From Bombiscardovia asteroides_K (GTDB lineage Bacteria > Actinomycetota > Actinomycetes > Actinomycetales > Bifidobacteriaceae), in NCBI RefSeq assembly GCF_048001765.1, contig NZ_CP181447.1:930001-994000 (forward strand): a DNA stretch of 64,000 nt, written 5' to 3'. The notes under the pieces were generated by a model, which was not told where the DNA came from, searched no databases, and was given only the letters and a program-made list of their open reading frames with translations. Each line of letters opens with the position of its first letter. The first letter of the stretch is position 1. Of this stretch, positions 38,175-47,313 are shown piece after piece. The position numbers and the translations under genes were made by a program.

Positions 38175-38771
38175 ATGGCCGAAGAGGTGCCGATGCTGGT
38201 GCAGGGGGAACTCTTTTCGCCTGAGCAGGCCGAGGGCACGACCCGTGGCTATCGAGGCACGGTTGCGGCCAAGGTGGCCGGCATCACCTATCGGCAGCTT
38301 GATTATTGGGCACGCAAACGAATCGTAGAGCCCTCGATCAAGGCTTCGCACGGGTCAGGCTCCCGCAGGCTTTATTCCTTCAAAGACGTGGTCATCCTGG
38401 CTGTCCTTAAGCGGCTTCTGGATGCAGGTGTCAATCTGGTCAACGCTACAAGCACCGTGACTTACCTTGAGCGTCGTACCGTCGGTCAGCTTGAGCATGT
38501 GACCGTGGTCTGCGACGGTGATCAGGTAACCGAATGCACAGGCCCCGATCAGGTCTTCGCCTTGATGCAGTCCGGGCGCGCCGTTTTTGCTATCTCTGTG
38601 GGCGCAATCTGGCATCGTATGGATCTGGAATTGCAAACCTGTGACCATGTGGATTTGACTACTGGACAGCTGACCCCAGGACTTCCTGAGCGGCCCATTG
38701 ACGAGCTGACGGCCATGCGCCTGCGTCAACGACTGGAGCACCAGCACGAGCAGCGCCAGCGGGCTGCATGA
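38175..38771 (+). CDS. MerR-family transcriptional regulator (FtsR-like)
   Basis: DNA-binding regulator of 198 residues. The MerR winged helix (about residues 28-95) reads GITYRQLDYWARKRIVEPS...GSGSRRLYSFKDVVILAVLKRLLDAGV. The rest is an unusual effector domain without cysteines for metals. The position directly behind the GarA-type gene matches corynebacterial FtsR, an activator of ftsZ, so a division role is a reasonable inference. Confidence 0.82.
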   Translation: MAEEVPMLVQGELFSPEQAEGTTRGYRGTVAAKVAGITYRQLDYWARKRIVEPSIKASHGSGSRRLYSFKDVVILAVLKRLLDAGVNLVNATSTVTYLERRTVGQLEHVTVVCDGDQVTECTGPDQVFALMQSGRAVFAISVGAIWHRMDLELQTCDHVDLTTGQLTPGLPERPIDELTAMRLRQRLEHQHEQRQRAA

Positions 38772-38965
38772 TTGATGGGACAACATTGTGCGACGGCATG
38801 CAGCGCGGCCAAAACAGGGGAGAAAAACAATAAGTAATTTGACATAACGTACATTATCGGCCTATTAGATCATGATTATGATTTTGCCATTTTCCAGAGA
38901 TTCATGGTCGATCTATTGTGGTCAAACTTGGTGACGCTTCACTAGCTTCACTCAAAGATTGCAAA

Positions 38966-38993
38966 GGGCCACCCAGGTAATCTTGGGTGGCCC
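38966..38993 (-). terminator. Terminator of the minus-strand HAD/rbpA transcript
   Basis: GGGCCACCCA (38966-38975) and TGGGTGGCCC (38984-38993) form a 10-base perfect stem. Read on the minus strand it is followed by TTTG, so it serves the HAD gene. Confidence 0.75.
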
Positions 38994-39031
38994 TAGGTGG
39001 TCCTAAAAGGCAGGATACAGTTCTGGTCGAC

Positions 39032-39763
39032 TCAGTGCTGAGTTTGATCGTTATCGAAGTAATCTTCGGCGGCCTGGGACAATTGGTCGACTTGATCGAT
39101 GACTCGGTAGCATCCGTGGGACTCAAGTTCTCCGGGCTCGGCATAGCCCCAGCCGCATCCCAGACAGTCCAGACCGGTTTCCTGCGCACCATCCGCATCG
39201 GTCCAACGATCGCCGACCATAAGGGCCCTGTCGCTGAGCTTTGCATTGAAGCCAATCTGCTCTAGCGCGTAGGTGATGACCTGATCCTTGGTGACCCTTG
39301 TGGAGTCCTTGCTGGCGCCATAGACTCCATCTACCAGTGGCCTCAATCCGAAGTGGTCACAGACGGGCAGGGCCTGGTACTCGGGTTTGCAGGTGGCCAC
39401 GGCCAATGTCAGTCCACGCTCGTGCATACGATTCAGCTGCTCTGGGATGCCATCGAAGACGGAGGCGAGCAGGCGTCCAGGTATGTGTTGTCCAGGATGC
39501 TCTGGATCCTCGAATGTTGCCATCTCGCTGTAATAGCGCCGGTATATCTGTACGCCCCTGTCGAGGTCTTCCTCCCTGACGCCGTTGCGTCGCAACGATA
39601 CTTTCACGGCCGGTCCGATGAATCTGCGAAGCTCGCTTTCATCGGGCACGGTATAACCGAGATCTTTAAAGGTTTGTACCACGGAAGCGATAATGCCTGG
39701 GTGTGAGGCGGTCAGGGTGCCGTCGAGGTCCAGAAGAACCAGACGGCGCGGTGATTTACTCAT
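39032..39763 (-). CDS. HAD-superfamily phosphatase (Gph/PpaX-like)
   Basis: Phosphoglycolate-phosphatase-like hydrolase of 243 residues. HAD motif I is VLLDLDGTLTASHPGI, motif II lies in LTLAVATCKP, and motif III/IV is MVGDRWTDADGAQETG. The cap is helical (C1 type). The substrate cannot be told. Its start overlaps the rbpA stop by eight bases on the same strand, so it is cotranscribed with rbpA. Confidence 0.88.
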   Translation of the reverse strand: MSKSPRRLVLLDLDGTLTASHPGIIASVVQTFKDLGYTVPDESELRRFIGPAVKVSLRRNGVREEDLDRGVQIYRRYYSEMATFEDPEHPGQHIPGRLLASVFDGIPEQLNRMHERGLTLAVATCKPEYQALPVCDHFGLRPLVDGVYGASKDSTRVTKDQVITYALEQIGFNAKLSDRALMVGDRWTDADGAQETGLDCLGCGWGYAEPGELESHGCYRVIDQVDQLSQAAEDYFDNDQTQH

Positions 39764-40103
39764 AGTCGGGGAACCATCCTTCGCGATGCATTTTCAGGCG
39801 CTTGTCCAGTACGGCCTTGAGCTCGTCCTCGGATCGACGCTCCAGCAGCATGTCCCAGTGGGTCCTGGTCGGCTTGCCGGTCTTACCGGAATCCTGCTCG
39901 TCATGTCCTTCAAGGTGAGCGATCTGCCCGCAGCGGCACTCCCACTCCTGCGGCACCTCAGCGCCCTCAGCCAGCGGCAGAATGGTCCGATGGCCCTTGG
40001 GGCAGATGTAGGCGACCTCGCTGCGTGCCGCGAAGTCCACATTCTGATCAGATTCCAGGGACTTCGCCCCAATACTCATGCCGCGAAGACTGCGCTCTGC
40101 CAT
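39756..40103 (-). CDS. rbpA: RNA polymerase-binding protein RbpA
   Basis: Actinobacterial transcription factor that binds RNA polymerase and group 1/2 sigma factors. The 115-residue product has the N-terminal tail MAERSLRGMSIGAKSLESD, the core domain YICPKGHRTILPLAEGAEVPQEWECRCG with the zinc-type cysteines, and the basic linker plus sigma-interacting domain RTHWDMLLERRSEDELKAVLDKRL. It marks the organism as an actinobacterium. Confidence 0.95.
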   Translation of the reverse strand: MAERSLRGMSIGAKSLESDQNVDFAARSEVAYICPKGHRTILPLAEGAEVPQEWECRCGQIAHLEGHDEQDSGKTGKPTRTHWDMLLERRSEDELKAVLDKRLKMHREGWFPDYE

Positions 40104-40187
40104 GATTCCTCCATACTCGTGTCCGTCACTGCCTCCAAGCTACAGAACAGTGTTGACCTGAAACTTATTCCCTGATCGGGCCTGTGT

Positions 40188-42752
40188 TCACTCCACGCCC
40201 GTGTAAGCCACAATGCCGCGATTGACCTGGTCTGCGGCGATGCTGGCAGTTCTGGCTAGGTGATGCCCTCCCCTGCCCAGGTAGGGTTCCACCTGGACGA
40301 TTTGGGTGAGCACATCGGACAGGCGTTTGGCATTGCGCACGAAGTCCCCCGCCGTCAGATCGCTGTCATGCAGAATGGTGGTCAGCGAGTCGCCGCATGC
40401 CCAGTCGTAGATGGTCGGTCCCAAGCCAAAGTCGATTTCCGGCGGCAGTTCCAATCCAGCCTGATCACAGCGTTCCTGCACTTGCGACCACTGGCGCTTC
40501 ATATCCTCCATAGCCTCGACCAACCTGGGAGCTCGATACCCGGCCCTCTCCCCCGGCTGCTCCCCTACCCCACGGCGGGATTCGTAGACCAGCCCGGAGA
40601 CTGCGGCTGCCAGTTCTGCCGGCTCCAGATCGTCGAGGATGCCCCGATCCAGAATCTCGGCAAGGCTCAGATCCTGCTCGCTGTAGATGCGCCGGAGTAG
40701 CTGGCCTTTCCTGGTCATTCGGCAGTCGTCAGGCTCCACGGGGCGGGTGTAGCGCAGGTCAGCCAGAATCTGGCAGATCCTGTCGAACTGGCGTGAGACT
40801 GACCCGGTTTTGGACTCGTACTGTTCCCGGGTGTGCTGCAACTCCTTGTCCATGCGGATCCACCGGTTCCCCCAGCGCAGATGCTTGGGCAGGTCCGGGC
40901 ACTGGCGGCAGGGATGGTTGCGTTCCTGCTCGCGCAGCTGGTCGATGTGCAGGTCAAGGTCACGGAATGCCCGGTCACGAGCCTTCTCGCTGGTAAACCT
41001 TTGACGCTTCAAGCGGCGGCGATCATTCTTCTGTGCCGAGGATAGGGCCGCACGGATGCGCATGAACTCGATCAGATCGCCACGGCTGCATTGGGCTGCC
41101 TTCCGGTAGTCCTCCAGGCCGCTGGTCAGGGTCTCGATGCGCTCCTCCAGCTCCGAAGCTGATCGATTGGCCTCCCACTGGGCAAAGGAGTGGTCCAGGG
41201 TGTCCCTGGCCCGGCTGTAGCTGGATGAGTTGAGCAGGTTGACGGCCATGTTGAAGGTGGGCCGGAAACTTGAGTGCAGCGGGTAGACCCTTCTGCTGGA
41301 CAGGGCTGCCATGGTCTTGGGGCTGAAGTCCCGGTGATCAACCACCACCACATGGCCGATGTCGTCGATGCCCCGCCGGCCCGCCCGACCGGTCAGCTGG
41401 GTGAACTCGCCAGGCGTCAGGGCTACATGGCCGGTGCCGTCGAACTTCTCCAGTTTTTCGACCACGACGCAGCGGGCGGGCATGTTGATGCCCAGGGCCA
41501 GGGTTTCGGTGGCGAAGACCACCTTGAGCAGTCCCAACTCGAACAGATGTTCGACTATCTGTCGGAAGAGGGTGACCACGCCGGCATGATGGGCGGCAAA
41601 GCCCTGCTCCAGAGCGAAGCGGAACTGGGAGAATCCCAGCGCCTTGAGATCCTCCTTGCTGAGCTGGCCGGCGGCCATGGAGTCCACGATGTGCCGTATA
41701 CGGCGGGCCTCCTCGTCAGTGGTCAGTTGCAACCCTGCCCGGATGCATTGCTGGACGGCCTGGTCGCAACCGGTGCGGGAGAAGATGAAGTAGATGCCGG
41801 GCAGCATATCCATGAAGTCCAGCTCGTCGACCACGTCGGCCCGGCTTGGACGATACCGCTCCCCCATCCTTCGCTCCGGCCTGCCGCCTCGGCCATGGCG
41901 ATGGTGATGCCCCTTGTCGCGGACCTGGAGGCGCTCCTGTCCGGCCTTGTCCAGCTGAGCCAGTCGGGAGACAAGCCTCGGGTTGATCTTTGGCGTCTGC
42001 CGTCCTGAGCCGTCGTGTCGATATAGGTCCAGGATCTCGGGCTCGGTGTGTCTGTCGGCCTGGACCAGGACATGCTGCTCCAGCGGCACAGGCCTGCGCT
42101 CAGAGACCACCAGATGGGTGCGTCCACGCACCGAGGATATCCAGTCGGAGAATTCCTCCACGTTGGACACGGTTGCCGACAGCCCCACAATCCGGGTGGA
42201 GGCCGGAAGATGGATGATGACCTCCTCCCAGACGGGCCCCCGGAAGCGGTCGGCAAGATAGTGGACCTCGTCCAGGATCACGTACTTCAGGGCCGTCAGG
42301 GTGGAGGACTGCTCGTAGAGCATGTTGCGCAGGACCTCGGTGGTCATGACCACGATGTCCGCCTCGGAGTTGATGGAGGTATCACCGGTCAGCAGCCCCA
42401 CTCGGTCCTCGCCGTAGCGGTCGACCAGGTCATGGTATTTCTGGTTGCTCAGCGCTTTGATGGGGGTGGTGTAGAAGGTCTTGACGTTCTGTTCCTGGGC
42501 CAGGAATACTGCGAAGTCGGCCACGATGGTCTTGCCGGCACCGGTGGGAGCGGCCACCAGGACGTTGTCACCATCCTCCAGGGCGGTGATGGCCTCCAGC
42601 TGGAAGTCGTCCAGAGGGAAGGGCAGCTTGGACTGAAAGCGTGCGGACGCACCGGTCATGCGTTTGCGGTGACGACTGAAACGGGCGTAACGTTCCGCCG
42701 GCCCCGGTTCGGATGTCGATGAATCCTGTCCGTGGTGACGATGACCTGACAT
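40188..42752 (-). CDS. helY: DEAD/DEAH-box RNA helicase (HelY/Ski2-Mtr4 like)
   Basis: SF2 helicase of 854 residues, probably in RNA turnover. It shows Walker A VAAPTGAGKT, motif II LDEVHYL, motif III GLSATVSN, motif VI QLTGRAGRRGIDDIGH, then a long helical region and the C-terminal DSHCT-type domain. I chose ATG 42752 behind TTGGAGGAAC; the longer frame upstream overlaps the next gene. It lies in the order pafBC - small membrane gene - helicase - rbpA on the minus strand. Confidence 0.92.
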   Translation of the reverse strand: MSGHRHHGQDSSTSEPGPAERYARFSRHRKRMTGASARFQSKLPFPLDDFQLEAITALEDGDNVLVAAPTGAGKTIVADFAVFLAQEQNVKTFYTTPIKALSNQKYHDLVDRYGEDRVGLLTGDTSINSEADIVVMTTEVLRNMLYEQSSTLTALKYVILDEVHYLADRFRGPVWEEVIIHLPASTRIVGLSATVSNVEEFSDWISSVRGRTHLVVSERRPVPLEQHVLVQADRHTEPEILDLYRHDGSGRQTPKINPRLVSRLAQLDKAGQERLQVRDKGHHHRHGRGGRPERRMGERYRPSRADVVDELDFMDMLPGIYFIFSRTGCDQAVQQCIRAGLQLTTDEEARRIRHIVDSMAAGQLSKEDLKALGFSQFRFALEQGFAAHHAGVVTLFRQIVEHLFELGLLKVVFATETLALGINMPARCVVVEKLEKFDGTGHVALTPGEFTQLTGRAGRRGIDDIGHVVVVDHRDFSPKTMAALSSRRVYPLHSSFRPTFNMAVNLLNSSSYSRARDTLDHSFAQWEANRSASELEERIETLTSGLEDYRKAAQCSRGDLIEFMRIRAALSSAQKNDRRRLKRQRFTSEKARDRAFRDLDLHIDQLREQERNHPCRQCPDLPKHLRWGNRWIRMDKELQHTREQYESKTGSVSRQFDRICQILADLRYTRPVEPDDCRMTRKGQLLRRIYSEQDLSLAEILDRGILDDLEPAELAAAVSGLVYESRRGVGEQPGERAGYRAPRLVEAMEDMKRQWSQVQERCDQAGLELPPEIDFGLGPTIYDWACGDSLTTILHDSDLTAGDFVRNAKRLSDVLTQIVQVEPYLGRGGHHLARTASIAADQVNRGIVAYTGVE

Positions 42753-42765
42753 GTTCCTCCAAGAA

Positions 42766-43089
42766 CTACCTATTGAACTGCTTCCACCGCCGCCAGATGC
42801 GGCCGTGGTTCCTCCTGCGCTGCTCCTTGCGTTGCAGGACCAGGGCATGGGCCTGGCTGTAGCGCTCTGTTGACTGCGACAGGGGCAGGGCGAAGGCCGG
42901 ACCTTTAGTCCTATCCGTAGCCTGTGACTGCCCTGCTGCCGGGGGCTGTGGCATGTGACGGATCAGATCGTCCGAGACCCGCCCGATCGAGCGGCTGGCT
43001 GCCATGGCGTGTCGGATGGCGTAGATTGCTCCGCCGATCAGCATGGCAAGCATGAAGATCACCAGAAGAATCCAGATCCATCCAGGCAT
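42766..43089 (-). CDS. Small membrane protein, unknown
   Basis: The 107-residue product has one N-terminal membrane segment (GWIWILLVIFMLAMLIGGAIYAI), a short amphipathic stretch (MAASRSIGRVSDDLI) and a basic, probably disordered tail. I do not recognise the family. In other actinobacteria the gap between pafC and helY holds tatA and tatC. This protein has the same overall shape as TatA, but I see no TatA Phe-Gly hinge and no tatC is present. Confidence 0.65.
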   Translation of the reverse strand: MPGWIWILLVIFMLAMLIGGAIYAIRHAMAASRSIGRVSDDLIRHMPQPPAAGQSQATDRTKGPAFALPLSQSTERYSQAHALVLQRKEQRRRNHGRIWRRWKQFNR

Positions 43090-43110
43090 GGCACTCCTTT
43101 CCGACCGGAA

Positions 43111-45066
43111 TTAGTGCCGGTCCTGCTCCTTGTCGTGAGCGTCGCTGATGGTGATCTCGCGCTGGGCACGGGCCAGGATCATGGTGCGCAGGGTCTTGGG
43201 CGCCACTGCGGTGATGTGTTTGGCGTGGGCGATGCAGAAGGCCACGAACCAGGAGTCCGAGGAAACGGTCAGGTGAACCTTCTGCCCGGACCCGCAAGGC
43301 TCCACAGAGGCACCCGGCAGGGACTTGATGTAGGGCAGGTCCGGCCGGTCGGTGATGAAGACCGCAGCCGTGCCGTTGTCGAAGGACCACTTACGCAATT
43401 CGCTGACCGGTACGTCCGGGAACTCCACCTTGTGGCTGGGCTTGACGATGGTCGCATGCTCGATTCTGGCGATTCGTAGAACCTGCCACTGCCGGTTGCG
43501 CCCGGTGCCCTGCTTGAGGTGGCGGCTGGAATCCGAGGGAGCGTCCGCAGCCTCGGTGCCCTCTGCGGCGTCACCGATGTCGGTCCAGGCGGCGACATAG
43601 TAGACGCCCTCATCCACGAAGATCTTGGCTGGGGCCACAACCTTGCGGCGGGTACGGCCGGCTGCGTCCGTGTACTCCATATCCAGCAGGGACTCGGTCT
43701 TGATGGCCCGGCGCACCACCGAGAAACTCTTGGGTTCGGTCTCATACCCGGTAAGGGAGAGCCAGGGTGTCTCGCCCGGCCCAACATGCGTGCGCAGGCG
43801 CTGGTAGAGGGACTCGGCCTGGCTGCGGGACTCTTCGGGCAGCAGGGGCGAATGGGCCAGGTAGTTGAGCGAGGCGGTCAGCATGCTCAGGTACTGGGGT
43901 GAAATGCCAGCTAGCCGCTCCAAACCCAGTGAGTTGGTGGCCGAGACGATGCCGCTGTCGTCCAACAGGGACCAGTCGATGTCGAAGAACTGGCTGCCGG
44001 CCATCTCCCCGTCGTCCGAGACCGTGGTCAGGGTGTTGATGTCCTTGTGGATGGTATTGACATACTTGCGCAGCTCTTCCTTGCTGTTCGGGTGGCCGAT
44101 GAAGCGGTCAGCCAGCTCGGCCAGGGAGAATTCCTCGCCCAGGTGTGCGGACAGGAAGAGCATGAGCCGCAGTCGGCGGTCCACCTCGGACCCGGTCTGG
44201 AATGAGGATGCACTGGCCCTGCGGGCGTGCCGTAGGTCGGTGTCGTCGTCGCTCAGGTCACTGGCGAAATGCTCGACGCTGGTCCGGGCGATCTCCGGGG
44301 AGATGACCGTTGCCGCGCCGGGGCTCTGCGACTCGTCGGCCAGCTTGAAGCGGGTGGCTGCATCCAGACGGCGCCGGAAAGCATCCGCAGCCTCCTGTGG
44401 GCTGACGATGGAGGCATCGGGGTGCTCCAGGACGAACATGGCCAGATCGTCCGAGTCGGCATAGGCCACGTTCAGGTTCTCCCCGTCCACGTCCACGGTG
44501 GCGGCGAAGCGTCGGGAATCGATGACCTTGACCAGGTTATCGGGAATACGCTGAGTACCCAGTCCCGGAGCTATGGAGTCCAGACCCAGGCCAGGGATGG
44601 GCACCTGCGGCACTCGGGGCGTGGTGCGTGAGACTGGTCGGGTCGGCTCTTCGCTGGCCTCCTGGGACATGGCAATGGATCGCGCCAGGTAGTTGGCTGC
44701 GGCCAGTACCGGCATGTCTTCCTGGTTGAAGTGCATACGGATGCGGGGCTCGTCCCCCAGCTGCAGACGGTAGGAGGCGAAATCCTGGCCCTCGGACTTG
44801 GAGGAATACTCGGGCTGGCGGGATTCGATGGCAATGCCCATGGCCGCCAGCTTGGCCCGGTCACGCTGGAACTGCTTGGCGAAGGCAGCCTTGGCGGCCT
44901 GGTCGGCCAGCTCGCCATAAGAGTCGGCATAGGCCTTGACCCGTTGCGCTATTTGCCGTGATGTAAGCCATTGCGGGAAAGCGGACGATAAGACGGCCAG
45001 GACATCAAGTTCGTGCTTGCCCCACTTATCCGAGAAACGCCGTCTTCCGTTCGTGCCTTCTGCCAT
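43111..45066 (-). CDS. pafBC: Fused PafBC-like WYL-domain transcription regulator
   Basis: DNA-damage-type regulator of 651 residues. It has an N-terminal winged helix (KHELDVLAVLSSAFPQWLTSRQIAQRV, about residues 15-60) with a first WYL-like part (about 95-240). A second helix-turn-helix follows (RRLRLMLFLSAHLGEEFSLAELADRF, about 285-340), then the final WYL domain (LLDMEYTDAAGRTRRKVVAPAKI). This is the layout of PafB and PafC joined in one chain; in mycobacteria they are two proteins that activate the SOS-independent DNA-damage response. ATG 45066 was chosen. A helY-type gene follows, as in other actinobacteria. Confidence 0.8.
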   Translation of the reverse strand: MAEGTNGRRRFSDKWGKHELDVLAVLSSAFPQWLTSRQIAQRVKAYADSYGELADQAAKAAFAKQFQRDRAKLAAMGIAIESRQPEYSSKSEGQDFASYRLQLGDEPRIRMHFNQEDMPVLAAANYLARSIAMSQEASEEPTRPVSRTTPRVPQVPIPGLGLDSIAPGLGTQRIPDNLVKVIDSRRFAATVDVDGENLNVAYADSDDLAMFVLEHPDASIVSPQEAADAFRRRLDAATRFKLADESQSPGAATVISPEIARTSVEHFASDLSDDDTDLRHARRASASSFQTGSEVDRRLRLMLFLSAHLGEEFSLAELADRFIGHPNSKEELRKYVNTIHKDINTLTTVSDDGEMAGSQFFDIDWSLLDDSGIVSATNSLGLERLAGISPQYLSMLTASLNYLAHSPLLPEESRSQAESLYQRLRTHVGPGETPWLSLTGYETEPKSFSVVRRAIKTESLLDMEYTDAAGRTRRKVVAPAKIFVDEGVYYVAAWTDIGDAAEGTEAADAPSDSSRHLKQGTGRNRQWQVLRIARIEHATIVKPSHKVEFPDVPVSELRKWSFDNGTAAVFITDRPDLPYIKSLPGASVEPCGSGQKVHLTVSSDSWFVAFCIAHAKHITAVAPKTLRTMILARAQREITISDAHDKEQDRH

Positions 45067-45210
45067 CAGTCCTCGCGTATCGTTAAAATTTTGTGTATCA
45101 GTGCGCCTAACGCACATCTATCTATCATAGATTGATTTTCAGAACCGTGGGAGCCAAACACCCAAATATGGTCCCTTTTCTTGACAGGCTGAACCCTGAT
45201 GCGCCCGGCC

Positions 45211-46641
45211 TTAGACCCACTCGTCCGGTTCGATTCCTTGGGGTCCTACATACTGACCATTGGGTACGTATGAGGAGCGCCCCTGATCGCTCAGATGGGC
45301 ATCCGCATACAGGGTCACATCCCTGCCGAAGGTCCAGTCTCCCTCGATGGTGACCGTGTTGGCGGCTGCCAGGCTGGGAACCCCGTAGGGGAAGCGCTCA
45401 TCGAAGTCGGCGATGTACTTGTAGTAGCGCTCATCCAGCTGGACGTTGGGGAAATCGTAGTTGCCGTCCTCCATTTCATAGGAGTCGGTCAGATGGAAGC
45501 GGTCGGAGCGCATGATGAACAGATCATCGGTGGTCTTGACCGGCAGGAAGCGCATACGGTCCACCTGTACACAGATGGCTCCCTCGAAGAGCGTGGCGGC
45601 AGAGCCCATGGCGGTCTCCAGTTGTACCACGGGTCTGGTGGAAGGATCAGTGGGGTCGACGGTCTTCCGGTTCTCGATGATGGGAAGGGGCAGCACGCCG
45701 TCATATTCGGCCAGCTTGTCACGCAAGGCATCGACCCTGACCCAGATGCTGTTGGTATTGAAATAGGGATGCTTGCGGATGGACGTGGCCGAGCTGCGGT
45801 CGTGCGGGTCCACCTGGGACATCTCCCGTAGGATGAGGCGTCCGCTGGCCTTATCGATGACGATGTGGCCGCCTTTGCGATCTGCCTCGGTCCGCTTGGC
45901 CACCTCGATCATGAAGGGCGCTCCGGACTGTGCGAAATAGCCGGCCAAGGTCCTTGAAGGCCTGGCGCCCAGGTTGTCGGAGTTGGAGATGAACAGGTAG
46001 TCGATTCCCTGTTTTTTGAGTGTGTCCAGCAGGCCGGTCTCCCAGATTGTCGAGAAGATGTCGCCGTGGCCGGGAGGGCACCATTCCAGGTCGGGATTGG
46101 CCGGGAAGTCGACAGGACGGCCGGTGTCGGCATCGATCTTGGGTTCGATGTGCTGAATGATCTCCATGGGCACGTCGTTCTGGACGAAGCGGCGATCCTG
46201 TTTCACCACGCGCATGGTGTCTCGTGAGGTGCGGAAGGAGTTCATGAAGATCAGCGGCAGCGGCACCCCTAGACGCTTGCGTGCAGTCAGCACCTGGCCC
46301 ATGATGATGTCCAGGAAGCGCATCCTACGGGCCTTGTGTCGGCGGATGGGCAGCAGGGACTTTGCCTTCTCCAGACCCATGGAGGTGCCCAGCCCTCCGT
46401 TGAGTTTGATGAAGGCGGTGCGGGAGAATGCGTCCAGAGCCATGTCCATGTCCATGGCGTCGTGGATGTCCTTGGTGCGGGGCACGTCCTTGAGCGGGGT
46501 GACGTCCTTCTCGCGCACGCAGGCCTTGGCATCTCCCCGTTCCCAGGTTTCGTAGAGGTGCTTGAACTGGTTGATGGAGACTTCGCTCATGCCCTTGTCT
46601 CGCATCTTCGCGGCCGAAAGGTCGAAAACGTCTGTGCTCAT
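45211..46641 (-). CDS. ugpA: UTP-glucose-1-phosphate uridylyltransferase (UDPGP family)
   Basis: Makes UDP-glucose for galactose/Leloir metabolism and glycan synthesis. The 476-residue product is of the eukaryote-like UDPGP type. It has the nucleotide loop KLNGGLGTSMGLEKAKSLLPIR (about residues 79-100 taken together), MNSFRTSRDT, WCPPGHGDIF and SNSDNLGA. It ends with a left-handed beta-helix domain (TIEGDWTFGRDVTL). The gene is monocistronic, with tRNA-Pro divergent upstream. Confidence 0.94.
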   Translation of the reverse strand: MSTDVFDLSAAKMRDKGMSEVSINQFKHLYETWERGDAKACVREKDVTPLKDVPRTKDIHDAMDMDMALDAFSRTAFIKLNGGLGTSMGLEKAKSLLPIRRHKARRMRFLDIIMGQVLTARKRLGVPLPLIFMNSFRTSRDTMRVVKQDRRFVQNDVPMEIIQHIEPKIDADTGRPVDFPANPDLEWCPPGHGDIFSTIWETGLLDTLKKQGIDYLFISNSDNLGARPSRTLAGYFAQSGAPFMIEVAKRTEADRKGGHIVIDKASGRLILREMSQVDPHDRSSATSIRKHPYFNTNSIWVRVDALRDKLAEYDGVLPLPIIENRKTVDPTDPSTRPVVQLETAMGSAATLFEGAICVQVDRMRFLPVKTTDDLFIMRSDRFHLTDSYEMEDGNYDFPNVQLDERYYKYIADFDERFPYGVPSLAAANTVTIEGDWTFGRDVTLYADAHLSDQGRSSYVPNGQYVGPQGIEPDEWV

Positions 46642-46767
46642 GGAACCCCTTCCGGGCTGGGACGACTTGCGGCCGACGCGGGTTGCGCCGACCGTCCAGA
46701 ATCATGATAGCAAGTTGAGCATGGGACCCGGCCTGTCTGGTCTAGTCTGCCAGGACTCGCCGGACCG

Positions 46768-46796
46768 TTGTCGGCCCGGTGACGCTGTGCTACTAT
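46768..46796 (+). promoter_or_regulatory. Promoter of tRNA-Pro
   Basis: TTGTCG (46768-46773), a 17-base spacer and TACTAT (46791-46796), about 25 bases before the tRNA. It has the same -35 element as the tRNA-Asn promoter. Confidence 0.7.
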
Positions 46797-46820
46797 CTCT
46801 ACTCGGTGCTGATGCACCGT

Positions 46821-46897
<77 letters not shown>

Positions 46898-46908
46898 AAT
46901 AGCAACGA

Positions 46909-46937
46909 TTCCAAGGTCTTAGGCCTTGGAATTTTTT
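46909..46937 (+). terminator. Terminator after tRNA-Pro
   Basis: TTCCAAGG (46909-46916) pairs with CCTTGGAA (46924-46931), followed by six T. Confidence 0.9.
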
Positions 46938-46997
46938 GTATGCCTCGAATCGGGCACATATCGGGCACATCGCCCTCCAATTCGGAAGAGTTTCAGC

Positions 46998-47222
46998 TCA
47001 TTCGGGCCGCACGGTGTTACGGCATATCAGGGCCGCCACATCCTCGGGCCGGTATCTGACCAGTTGTCCTATATGTACGTATGGGAGCTCGATTTCCTGC
47101 GCCCTCCAGGCGTTCAGGGTGCTTACCGGTATCACTAGGATCTCTGCCGCTTCTGCTGGCGTCAGCATTCTGGCCGGAGTCGGGGCCGGGTTTTCGCTAA
47201 TTGTCTCGTGTGTTTGGTTCAT
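46998..47222 (-). CDS. Excisionase-like helix-turn-helix protein
   Basis: The 74-residue product has a disordered N-terminus and a MerR/excisionase-type winged helix: MLTPAEAAEILVIPVSTLNAW, then LPYVHIGQLVRYRPEDVAALI. Such proteins direct integrases toward excision. It is divergent from the integrase gene 91 bases away and lies between it and the tRNA attachment site. Confidence 0.75.
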   Translation of the reverse strand: MNQTHETISENPAPTPARMLTPAEAAEILVIPVSTLNAWRAQEIELPYVHIGQLVRYRPEDVAALICRNTVRPE

Positions 47223-47313
47223 ACCTGTTCCTATGCGTCAGCGTGGGCCGCCTCGGGGTCGTGCTGGTTATCGCTAATTGGAATGAGTTGGTATCTGACG
47301 CATAGAGGTTGTC

